NCBI GenBank assembly: GCA_019426215.1
Contig: CM033402.1
Location: 22,888,104 to 22,952,103, forward strand
Length of the DNA: 64,000 nucleotides
Reading direction: 5' to 3'
DNA from: Buddleja alternifolia
Lineage: Eukaryota; Streptophyta; Magnoliopsida; Lamiales; Scrophulariaceae
Of this stretch, positions 24,361 through 35,273 are shown piece by piece; position 1 is the stretch's first letter; every line of letters starts with the position of its first letter. Both the position numbers and the translations under genes were made by a program. The notes beneath the pieces were generated by a model, which saw nothing but the letters and a program-made list of their open reading frames with translations, was not told the DNA's origin and ran no database searches.

Positions 24361-25994
24361 TGTTAGGAAATTTCATATTAGATGTTTTGATGATGGCAAG
24401 ATAGAATTTTATGTTAGACCCCAAAACTGTAAGTAGCGGCTATCAAGCGCAAAAGGATTAATTCAGGTATTACAAATCAAGCGTTCAAGACTGAATGGAT
24501 TTTAGACTAAGTACTCGACACAAAGTTAATGATGGAATTCTGAGTGAGTCCATCAAAGATAAAGTTGAGAATCAGCGTCTAGAATCAAGTGAAGATAAGA
24601 AACTGCCTCAAGCGTCTATCCAGAGCTCATAGGCTGATTTCAAAGTACTTCCAAAATCAAGCGACTCAAGCGTCCAAAACGCTCAGACTTTTCTGAATAT
24701 TTAAACCCAAGTTATTAAAAAACTTAAATGCAAACACTCAACGGATAATTTATTTCCAATGGAAATAAAACAAGATGCATTAAAAGTCGGATAAGTACTA
24801 TTAAAATATAAGCACTATAACTTATGGGCAAGCCACCTTTTGACCAAGACTGTCAGATTTATGAAACCAAGAACACGCCTGACCATTTAAATATGTCCGA
24901 AAATCAGGAATGTCAGACAAGGAATGTTTCGAGACGCGTGCTCCTAATTGTCTCCAACGGACAAGTCCCAAGGAACCTATAAATAGTCTCCTCAGCCAAA
25001 ACCCTAAACACATAGAGATACATACAAAGATATATACGACCAACATATATAAAAGATTAACATCTTTGTATACAGAAAAAGACACAAGAAAAGGGTACAA
25101 ACTTTGCTGAAAGAAAAGCTTACAAACTCCATAGCCAATATTCTACCAAGCTTTTCACAACCATTCCAAAGACAGTCACCAATATTTCAAACTTCTTATC
25201 AAGAAGAACCTTACACTATTATTGAGATATTTTCAAGTTGTTTGAACCTTCCAAAACAAACAAACCCGTGACAAAAACCCTCGACATCTTTCATCTGAGT
25301 GAGAAAGCTTGTTGACTTACAAGCAGTATTTTTGGGTAAAAGAAGCTTGTAGAAGAAGATCTTTATTGGAGCTGAAATTTGTGTGACCAAGGAGTTCCGA
25401 GATCGAGTGTAACTTGCATTATTTCTGGGTGAAAGAAGCAAGGGAATAGAAGATCTTTACTGGAGCTGAAATTTGTGTGACCAAGGAGTTCCAAGATCAT
25501 ATCCAATCTCCCTCTATTTTGTAGAAGTCTCTGTGTGACTCTTCGATAATCATCATAGTTGGAATCTTCCATGATAAAAGGAGAAGAATGACGTAGCTGG
25601 GATTACATCACCCAGTGAACCATACAAATACCTTGTGTCATTTACTGTTTTATTCATTTAGTGTTTTATTACTTTACTATTCATATTGCATATATCTCAA
25701 AAGGTTTTAAAATAGTTAAGCGACTTATTTTGATTAAAACCGAACGTTAAGCTATAAAAATACCTCCGCTGTGCTAACCCTGATTAAGTGACTAAACGTT
25801 GCCCTACTTTGGTAAGCGTTGAAATCACTAAGTCTAAGTTATCTTTTTTCAAGCGCCCAACCTAGTGCTTAAGCTTTCCAAGCGTTCAAATATTTCAAAA
25901 GTAACACGAATTTTTAGAAGTCAAAAAAGACTTCAGGGTCTATTTAACCCCCCCTCCCCCTTCTAGACCCTTTCGTATGCCACTTGGGACCAAC
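24361..25994 (+). mobile_element. SIRE 3' LTR of the deletion derivative
   Basis: It begins TGTTAGGAAATTTCATATTA and ends CACTTGGGACCAACA, followed by the TGAAG target duplication. TATA box CTATAAATAG at 24978-24987. It provides the uninterrupted reference that shows where the B solo LTR entered the 5' copy. Confidence 0.9.
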
Positions 25995-25999
25995 ATGAA

Positions 26000-27000
26000 G
26001 AATCCAACTACGAGAGGTCTATTTAAATCCACAAGTGGATTTATACAGCTTGTCGACCTTATGAGAGTTGGCCTCAGATATGAAACTCTTGGGCAGTTCT
26101 TTATGGATACCCTTTTCAAGGAATCTATTCATGACCGAGTCTTCATATCCATGCACCAGATTTCATAATATTGGTGTGTTACTATCGAAAGTAAGATTCT
26201 AGTGGGTTTGACTATAGCTGTGCTAAAGGGGCTTCCTCATAGTCAATGCCCATCTTTTAACTACGCCCTTTCGCCATCAGCCTAGCCTTGCTATTCAAAT
26301 CAATATTTCTCTTGTAGACGTATTTACCTCCGATGGGTATAATACTCTTGGGGAGATCTACTAGAGTCTTGGATTGATTCAAAGAACATCTAATCCATCT
26401 TCACTTTCATAGCCTTACACCTTCTCGTAGAGTCCATATCCACTATCGATTTGTCATGCGTGGAGGGAATGTATCCATGGATCCCCTTTGCTCCAGCATA
26501 CAACTTATGCTTTCCTCATAGCAGACGACCATACATCTCAGGCGGTTGAGATACTCTACTAGACTCCAATCATTAGTGGTTTTTTTATAAGGGGCATATT
26601 TTCGATTTCTTGAATAATAGACTCCTAAGGAGTTTTGTTTTGTTCTAATAGAACAATCTTTCTACCAACTTGACTTTCTCAAATGAACTTACCTTCGAGA
26701 ATTGTGGCTTTTAAGGCCACAATGATCCTCCAATCATCATGTACGTAAAAGAGGTCTCCCACTGAATTATGTGAGACAACCAACAAAATGTCCTTTTAAG
26801 GACTTAGCCTCCAGATTCTTTACCTTTGTCTTTTATATGTAGGTTGGTATCTCCGTACCCTCACGTACTTAAGACTAGCCTTCCACTTGTGTCATATCTG
26901 ATATGTTGCTTTAGGAATGAATTTAGGGGGACATCTATTCTAGATTCACCTATAAGCAGCGCATGACTCGATATGAATTGGGCAATTCCATGTAGTTTAG
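26000..27000 (-). pseudogene. Family-C copia RT N-terminus and integrase C-terminus, degenerate
   Basis: Minus strand. The RT entry equivalent to YKRKID lies near 26300-26330, and the FLNG-type motif and following linker near 26080-26130. Further right, 26560-26720 resembles the integrase C-terminal linker (KATILEGK, then QVGRKIVLEQ). Sequence around 26900-26985 is the inverse of 3436-3540. Many stops. It joins 18562 once the SIRE insertion is removed. Confidence 0.65.
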
Positions 27001-28436
27001 CATAGAATGAGTAATGTCCAACAATGCCTCGTTTTTGCATACTACTATCCTATTCAAGTGTAGAGTAACTGGAAGTGTCAGCTGTGAAGCTATACTACGT
27101 TCTTTTAAGAACGGGCAAATTAAGTAATCATATACTTGTCACTGCAATCTAACCGTAGTGCCCTTATATGATTTCAATTTTCAACCTTAGACGTCAGTAT
27201 GCACCAAACTTCAAAACTTGAGTGGTCCTTTCATATGTTTCGGGTGAAGGGAGATTTGGCCATCCTATCCTCGAGATGAGATTCTTAAGTTTGGATAGGG
27301 GTCCAATCCCACTGGGCTTTTAACCCAATGTTTCTCATAACTAATCTTAGGTGCCAAATAATATCTCTAGTTTATCTCTCTCTTGGATAAGGCATGACCT
27401 AATCTTATGTGCCAAACAATATCTCTAGTTTGTCTCTAGTATACTACGCTCTTTAGTATATATGTTCACAGTACACTAATTCCGAACTTTTAAATCGTTG
27501 TTAACAATTTTAATAAGGATGCATTGTTCTGACATTTATTTCCAAAATAAATGTCAGGTAAGTTAATACGAAACTTACAAAAGTATCATTTCTTGACCTA
27601 GTCAGGAAAGGATAACATTCTTAGTGTCATTTAGAAAAACTAATCAATCATCCAATACCACAAAAAATGTTCGGAATATTTAAAAGAAAAAAGTTGAATC
27701 TTATGTGGACACCCACGACATAATGTCTGGTTCCACAATTAATCAGCTCTCGTTCTTACAGCTTTTCACTTCTTTCTAATTCTTCAATCATGAGCATTAA
27801 CTCTAGAAAGCAGAACATAAGAAGCTGAGGAAACTGGTCATAGAACACTAGTTTTAAAAACACACAGTTCTATATCCGGTGCGCCTCATATAATAGCCCT
27901 ACACATCGTCCCATACTTAGACTTGAGTAATGCTTTCTTCAAGCAGATAGTTCAACTACTCTAAACGGAGGACCATCCTCAAGTTTCTAAGTCAGTTGAT
28001 TTTGTTAGGCCAGTTCGGACAAAATTCTCAAGCATATCTAACTAAACGAGTTATAAATCTAAGAGAGAGATAAACTAAAGTAGAAAATAAACTAAGATAT
28101 CAATTAGGTGTTTATATATAGCACACAAGTAAAACTAGGACTTTAATTTTACTTGGCTCCCACTACATTTTTTGAAACATTCCACTCCCACTGCAATTTT
28201 TCGAAAATCTCGTTGGATTGATTTCGTAGTGAGTGATGAGTTCTTTAACTAGTTTGATAGATTGCAACCTTTTGCTGATATGTACCCTATTATTCTATTA
28301 AAGTGATATCCAACACCAATCCATCAAATGGATGATTCAATCTATTTGTCCATTATTCATCAAATCTCAACCTTTTAACGATCATATTCATATATGAATA
28401 ATTTAAGTTTAACCACTGACTATCTATCAGTCTTAC
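27001..28436 (-). other. Degenerate internal region of the family-C element
   Basis: By position this should hold gag and the N-terminal half of pol. I could not recognise a zinc knuckle, protease or integrase HHCC motif in either strand. A segment containing GCCAAATAATATCTCTAGTT at about 27350 recurs in diverged form at about 27412. It is either too decayed to read or an insertion of unrelated noncoding sequence. Confidence 0.4.
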
Positions 28437-30799
28437 AATAGAATTTCACCTTACAACCTTTTGCTGATATGTGGGGTGAAATTTGTTCTCGACCAACGGC
28501 AATTCATGAACTTAGAAAAAATTTAAAATATATTTCAATATATAACCTCAATTGCTTAGGGACGATATTATATATTAAATATCATTTTAACTTCTCCTAA
28601 GTTCAATGGAGGACAGGATACCTAGTATCTTTTACTAACTTAATATTTTTAAATGTGGAAAAATTTAATTATTTAATAAAGGTCTCAAAAAAGCATACCA
28701 ATTTATGAAGCGCATACATGCTATAAACCGTAGAAAACACCTATTAAATCTACCTACATTCCCACTTCCATGAACTTTTTAGATTGACCCAAGCTAATGG
28801 GCTAATCAACGTATATTTTAAGTATGCTCAAACATAAATATAAAATCAAAGTTCATGGGAAATGTAAATATCACAAAAAACAAGCATATAACATACACAA
28901 GCATAAATGTGAATAAGAGCATAAAATAAATCTAATTTATTTACTAATCAAATCCAATTTGACTATTAGAAAATTAAATCTCATTCAATTTTAGTACCAA
29001 GACTAAATCCAATTTATCGAAGTAAAATTGAATCCATATAATTTTCATGCGATCGAAAAATCTAAATTATTAATAATTAAAATCAATTTAATTATAATGA
29101 AAATATTAAATTTTATTTAATCAAAATGAAATTAAATATAAATTAATTTTCATAGACTGATCAAGTTAACTTAATCCCAATGAAAATAAACTCAATTTAA
29201 CTTTCACTTATAGATTAAATATTAATTTAATAAAGGTGAAACCAAATCCAATTTAATTTCCATAGGCTTACAAATCCAAAAACTAAATCCAATTTAATCA
29301 TTTCAAAATTAAAAATATTTTAATTAAGTAGATAATTCAAATTAATTCAATTTTGATAGGTGACTAAATCCAATTTAACCAACTTATAAAATTTAAATTT
29401 AATTTAATTAATAACTCAACTATAACTAATTTAATTTTGATATGTAAGCTAAATACAATTTAATTAAATATACATTAAATCCAATTTAATGTATTATAAA
29501 TCATTCCTTTTTAATCTACTTGAAGGCTTTAATTTAGAAGAAGGATCCAATTAATTTGGTATTGGGTCTTTACCAATTTAAATGAATTGGTTAGCATTGG
29601 ATCAACCTAAATAAACCCATGTTCATTTAAATGTAAAGTGTTGGGCTAAGCCATCACATAGACCCATTTCCAAAACAATCAGATGGCCTATTTACTCAAT
29701 TAATCTGATTTGGGCCAAGCCCAACTCCTTATTAATTAATAAATCATCTTGGGCATTTAATTAATTAATCCGAGTGAGCCAAACCCAACTCCATATCAAT
29801 TAAATAAATCAAATTGGGCTTTATTAATTAACATGAGTGGGCCAAGCCCAACTCCCTATTAATTAAAAAAAACATATTGGACTTTTATTTAATTAAACCG
29901 GAGTGGGCCAAGCCCAATCCCCTATTAATTAAAAATATATTGGACCAAGCCCAATACATAATTTAAGATGTGTTGAGCTGAGCCCAACATAAAAAAAATG
30001 CCCTAGCTCAAAAGGCCCTCCTCCTTCTTCTTCTATCAGCGCCGCGCCGCCATCGCCGGCGTTGTCTATGGTCGGCACTTTGACGGCCATGGATGCGGCG
30101 CTTCGTGCCGGTGTCATCCACGTCATATCCACGCCCGATTTCATCCCCGGAGTGGAGCAAAATCAACGAGTTTCATCGGCCAAGAATCCTGTTGCAAGAA
30201 CAATGTCTTCACGGGCAATTTCGGCGTCAAAACAATGGCTATTCCAAGCGGCGGTAATGGCGTCACTTTTGGCTACCCACGCCGGCATCAATCACGCCAC
30301 TATCACCTCCAGTGTTTCATCCGCGAATATCGAATTACAGATTCGATTTTCGGAAAACCAACGGCCACATACTCATCGTTGCTTTACGCGACCCACGTCG
30401 GCATTTTGAGCGACAACATCTCCGTCAAATTTGGGGGTGATTTCAGCAATGCCCAATGTCCTTCTTCTCCAGCCAATTCCGGCGAGTGAGCAGTGGTCAA
30501 CGTTTCTCCCAGATTTTCCAGATTCGACAAAGAAGCCCAGCAATTTCCAGAAATTCACGATTTTACCCAAAATGTAGATTCAATCGATCTTTTCCGAAAA
30601 ACACAAAATTCAATTCCAATAAACTTTCAAATTTCAGATTTCAGTCGAATTCCAAAAATCAAAAAGTTCAAAAAAATTTCAGATTCAAATTTTTCGATCA
30701 AATTGACATGATTCCAAATCATACTATTACGCGATAAACAGGTTGAATAATAATTAAAGATGCATAATCACGTAAAATAATCAACGAATCCAACAAATT
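28437..30799 (-). mobile_element. Family-C 5' leader, copy 2
   Basis: Noncoding sequence downstream of the primer site, paralogous to 11928-16380. It holds AT-rich degenerate repeats (28920-29520), palindromes GGGCCAAGCCC at 29712, 29839 and 29905, and a GC-rich island at 30040-30490. Lacking an obvious gag over more than 2 kb is unusual for copia and suggests a non-autonomous or rearranged element. Confidence 0.65.
30040..30490 (-). other. GC-rich island in the family-C leader, copy 2
   Basis: Starts near GCGCCGCGCCGCCATCGCCG and parallels 15640-16130. Short open frames exist on both strands but do not correspond to those in copy 1. Function unknown. Confidence 0.5.
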
Positions 30800-30813
30800 T
30801 GGCTCTGATACCA
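30800..30813 (-). promoter_or_regulatory. Primer binding site of the family-C element, tRNA-Met type
   Basis: On the minus strand TGGTATCAGAGCCA, a perfect initiator tRNA-Met 3'-end complement, one base from the LTR end. It fixes the orientation and the LTR boundary. Confidence 0.9.
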
Positions 30814-30814
30814 C

Positions 30815-32465
30815 TGTTGGAAATCCTGGTATCATGCGCAGCAAAATTTAAGACATATTCGGATTCCTAAAAGCCAAGATCAATTTGTGATTTTTCGTTG
30901 ATTTAACATAAAACGAAGAACGCAAAAAACATACATTTTTCGAATTCTATTAATCCTCTTGAATCTTTAACGGTCTAAACATCCCGTCTATAGATCATCA
31001 TACAGGAACGAACTTTGGAAATCTTCATCATCATCTCCCGAGGCTGCTAGGCAGAGACAATATGATTTTTTCTGTCTTGTATTTTGGTGGAGGATTTTAG
31101 TATCATGTTAATTGTGAATGACTAAATTAATTCACCTAGTGCTTGTGTTGGAGGATTAAATAATCCTCCAACTTAAGCCCAGATACATGCCCATACGGGC
31201 CCGTTGGACGCCCCATGTGGTCTAAATTGACCCAGTCAATTTAGTCCACTTAATTTAATTATATTTCATTTAATTCAATTCAATAAATATACATTAAATG
31301 AATATTCTAATTTAAATATTTAATTAACCAAGTTAATTAACTATTCAAATTAAATAATTTAATTTACCATTGTTTAATCCAATTAAACAACCAATTAAAT
31401 TAGTTCGTCCAATTAATTAATACGTCCTACCACAAGATAAATTACCAAATACCCTCCAAATATAAAACTTGATTTCCAGTCTATTCTTTTATAGCGTGAC
31501 TCTCTAGGTTCGTCTCCATTGGCAATGGATGGATACCAAAGGATGTGGGTGACACCTAGTCAGCACCATGGTCCCACATCGTAGCCCAACTGATTACAAA
31601 ATGATTATGTCATTACGAATTTCTAGATTATGAATACTTTATGAGTATAAGCCCTTCACTGACGTATCCCGATCGAGTGAGAGTCATGAAATGCCAAACT
31701 CACAGGACTCGATGCTATGTTAAGAATCATAGTAACATGAGATTAAAGAATTACCCTCCGTGTCAAACACGAGTTAGTTCATGAGCTCTGGCCAGAGACT
31801 TTAATCTCATTTACCCATGATCCCATAGGATACTTCTCGTTTACTTTCGAGACTGTGAATTCCTTCTTCCTAATCAGTTAAGACTGCTACTTACCCATCA
31901 AACCGCACTTCGAGGTTGACCCCACCAATGAGTGAATTGGGTTTAATTACTCTAATGACAGACTTGACGTCACAAGCACATCTTCAACGTGATTACTCTG
32001 GTCTAAGGCTCACGCATACTATCATATCAGTAATCTAATCATTGACAGTCAATGAGTAAAAACCCATGTGATCGGATTACTACGAGTCGTGTTCGAATTT
32101 ATTAATCCCTATCAATGTATCTATGACACAAACTCCCACTAACCCATTGTCTTCGACTGGCACTTCCTATCAGAGCATGTGTCATACAAGTCTAAATTTG
32201 AATGCCCAATTGAGATTCTCTGACTTGCAAACCATTTAAGAGATCAAGTACCAGACTTTCCAGTGCCTATCTCCTTAACCACTATAAGGAGTGGAAGGTT
32301 TGCCTTGATTCACATGATCTTATTATTCATTCAAGTCTTATAAATGCCATTAAGACTTATACGAACAATATACTAAATGCCTTTCTTTTGGTTAAGGGTT
32401 GTGCAATATAAACTAGTGCTTTATATTCTAATCTCCTCGTTGGCATCGAGGGCACTTTCCCAATA
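30815..32465 (-). mobile_element. Family-C 5' LTR
   Basis: Bounded on its right by a start whose second base seems mutated (TATTGGGAAAGTGCCCTCGA on the minus strand) and on its left by GGATTTCCAACA next to the primer site. Length about 1650 bp. It is the most complete LTR of the family here and the reference for the truncated copies at 8486, 11482 and 16381. It interrupts a gypsy gag at its right edge. The 5 bp there, GTAAT, cannot be checked against a partner because the far end of the array is truncated. Confidence 0.85.
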
Positions 32466-33187
32466 GTAATTTATTGAACTCACCCATAATGAGCTCAGGA
32501 TTGACAACATCAAATCTGTCATAAATGGCCCTCACAAACTCCTGCCATGAGAGTTTGCCCTTTCCTTCCATGTACCCTTGATACCACAATTCTGCATTTC
32601 CCTTAAGATGAATGGCAGCTAGTTGGACCTTGTGCTCATCACTGATGGTATTTACTATCTGAAAATACCTCATACACCTCCTCACCCATGTTCTAGGGTT
32701 CATACCATCAAATTTTGGAAACTCCACTCTAGGAAAGGGAGTGAAACTTCCATGTGAAGACTGACCTTCATTCTCAGATGCCATTTGGTTGAAACGTGGA
32801 CGAATAAACTCTTGTTGAATAGGGGAACAGGGTGTATGTATATGAGAGGGGTGGTTGAGATGTAGAACCCCTCTCTCGTCCAGCAAATAAACCCTCTCCT
32901 AACACAGATTTATTTCTGTTGTAGTCTTACATTTGGTCTACTATCCCTTGAAGTTGTTGCTGTATGATTTTTTGGTTATACTCCAAAGAGGTTAGTGTAT
33001 TTTTCATTTCAGATTGGTTACTGGACAAGTTTTCTAGCTGATTTTGGAAGTGTTGCTCACTAGCCTGTCTCAAAGCTTTTTCCTCTAGCAATAATATTTC
33101 TTATTTTTTTTTTTACTCTCTACCAGGTCTTTAAACCTTGTAGCATCTGCAATTTTGATTGATGGGTCCAAAGAAAGCTGGATCTGA
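32466..33187 (-). pseudogene. Chromovirus-like gypsy gag, N-terminal part, broken
   Basis: Minus strand. A Gln-rich, Glu/Lys-rich region likely to form a coiled coil comes first (33150-32930), then a Ty3-type capsid segment with FPKFDGMNPRTWVRRCMRYF (about 32720) and HLKGNAELWYQGYMEGKGK (about 32600). A slip in a run of A residues near 33105 and a TAA near 32930 break the frame. The gag is cut by the family-C LTR at 32465. The motif pattern is that of Reina-like chromoviruses, an inference. Confidence 0.75.
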
Positions 33188-33194
33188 GGCCAAA

Positions 33195-33710
33195 TGTAAT
33201 GAACAGTGATATAAAATAGAATATAGATGGGATTTTAGATAGGAAAAGTAAGGAATCAGATAGTGGAGTAGGGAAAACTAGATAACTTTTTCATTAATCG
33301 AATCTGAAAAGCAACAAAGAAGTATAAAGATGACTCCAAAAATGAGTACAACTCTGGCAAAATACGAAAAATAAAGAGGGCAGTGGCAAACACTCGCCAG
33401 CTATCCTTGTACTATTTTATATTATTTAAATTCAGTAATAAACGGCTAATTCCAACTCTAATCTTAGCCTTTGGAACCTTTCCCTTGGATGTTCCCCACG
33501 TGTCCCCTGCTAGATATTTCTTTAGTCCCCAGGCTATCATTTTTACCTTCTCGGCCCCACTTCATCATTTTCCAGCTCATAAACGAAACACTGCTATTTC
33601 TCCCAAACAGACCCTTGATCCAACGATTCTGATTAAACCCCTTTTCATCTGCAAACCTATGGTCAGAGTTAAAATCCCCAATTCGCCCAATTTGATTTAG
33701 ATTCATGACA
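33195..33710 (-). mobile_element. Short gypsy 5' LTR with degenerate tRNA-Met primer site
   Basis: On the minus strand the block begins TGTCATGAATC and ends GTTCATTACA. It is followed by TTGGCCTCAGATCCAGC, which differs in only a few bases from a TTGGTATCAGAGCCAGC primer site, and then by gag. The 516-bp length fits Reina-like elements. The start is inferred from the TG rule alone because no second LTR is present. Confidence 0.55.
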
Positions 33711-33715
33711 ACTCA

Positions 33716-35259
33716 TGTTGGTTCCAAGTGGCATACGAAAGGGTCTAGAAGGAGGTGGGTTGAATAGACCCTGAAGTCTTTTGCGACTTCAAAAAATTTC
33801 ATATGAAAATGTGGTTGGACGCTTGAAAGATGTAGGCGCTTACCTGAGCGTTTACTGAAGACTGTTTTAGAAAGTTAAATTAAACTTCAAGATTTGAACA
33901 CTATACCTAGTTAGGTTTAAGCGTTCAAGTCTTTTAATCAGTGTTAGCACAGCGGAATGAGTTTAGAGTCTTCTCTTGAAATATTTTAGCGTCACAAAGA
34001 AGTTTCTTAGTTGCTTAGCATTTTGAATGTGCTCATTTAATTGATTTATGCAATGATATGACAAATATGAAATCAATTATAAAATAAAGAACACAGAGTT
34101 TGTAAGGTTCGGTGGGTGGTGTAATCCCAACTACATCCTTCTTCTCCTTTAAACACTCAGAGGAAATCCACTAAAATGATTCGCAAAGAATCACACAGAA
34201 TCTTCTACAAATTAGGGAGAGATGGATATTGATGACTTGAGCTCCTTGGTCACACAGATTTCAGCTCCAAGACACTTCTATCCCCTTGCTTCTTTCACCC
34301 AAAAATAATGCAAGTATCCAATTTCGACTTCACACAGATTGCGAGTCTTGCATGGGGTTTGTCTAACGGTTTGTTTGATTTTAATAAAGTTCAAACAACT
34401 TGGAATATCTCAGTAATAGTGTAGGTTTCTTTGGAAAGAATGTTTGAGATATTGGTTGACTGTCTCAGGGATTTGAAGAAAAGCAAAGAGAATTATTGCT
34501 TAAAATATTTGGGCTTTTCTTGAGAGTTTAAGTTTGAGACTTCAATGTAACAGCTTTTTTGCTTGTAAGCTAAAATGTTGTATTCTTCTCTTTTTGGCTT
34601 GTTGCTGAAGTTCTATTTATAGACTCTCTTGGGTAAAGCGTCCGTTTGGCACATGTTCAGGCGCGTGACTTTTACTCGAGCGCGTGAATTGCTTTAGTTC
34701 CATTTCCTTGAAATTCTGCTGGTCCCAATTGAACAGGAGCAGATTTTGAACTCTGAAATTCTGACAGCCTAATCAAAAGGTGGCTTATCCACAAGTCACA
34801 ATAGCCTATCACATTTAATTCTCTTATCAAGCATTTAATGCATTTGAATTTATTTCCTTTTGGAAATAAATATCCGTTGATGATTGCATTTAAGTCCTTC
34901 ATGACTTGAGAATTTATTTCAGGTGAATCCCTTCGTTGAATGCTTGAGTACTTGAGTACTTGATTCACATATCCTGAAACAGATCTTTAGCACTTGACGG
35001 ACGCTTAAGAACAAATCTTCATCTTCACTCAATTTCAGACGCTTGCTCTTCATCTTCATCTTCACCTAGAATTCTATCATCGAATAGGTATCTAATACTT
35101 AGTCTAAAATCTACAAAGATAAAATTACAAGGCTTACAAAATACATCTTTCAGACGCTTATACAAATCTTCTAATAAAGCATAAACTTACATTTTATTTG
35201 GGGTCTAACATAAAATCCTAATTGTCATCATCAAAACTCTAACATGAAATTTCCTATTA
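33716..35259 (-). mobile_element. SIRE 3' LTR
   Basis: Starts TGTTGGTTCCAAGTGGCATA and ends at TTTCCTATTA, adjoining the polypurine tract. TATA box (minus) at 34613-34622. It lacks the inverted-repeat block found in the 5' LTR at 48683-48752. Confidence 0.9.
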
Positions 35260-35273
35260 ATTTCCCCCTTTTT
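35260..35273 (-). promoter_or_regulatory. Polypurine tract of the full-length SIRE element
   Basis: On the minus strand AAAAAGGGGGAAAT lies directly against the 3' LTR, as in the derivative at 24348-24360. Confidence 0.85.

Larger units (their letters stand above)
18568..25994 (+). mobile_element. SIRE-like copia, internal-deletion derivative
   Basis: Bounded by TGTTAGG and GGGACCAACA, with the 5-bp target duplication TGAAG at 18563-18567 and 25995-25999. It retains both LTRs, a tRNA-Met primer site, the first part of gag, the sequence just after pol, and the polypurine tract. Protease, integrase, reverse transcriptase, RNase H and nearly all of the third ORF are gone. Such a copy could only have moved using proteins of full-length relatives, or else the deletion arose after insertion. 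A family-B solo LTR sits seven bases into its 5' LTR. Confidence 0.9.

Noticed and set aside
32428..32886. Gypsy gag frame extended to 32428
   Set aside because: The last 38 bases belong to the family-C LTR. The gag sequence ends at 32466.
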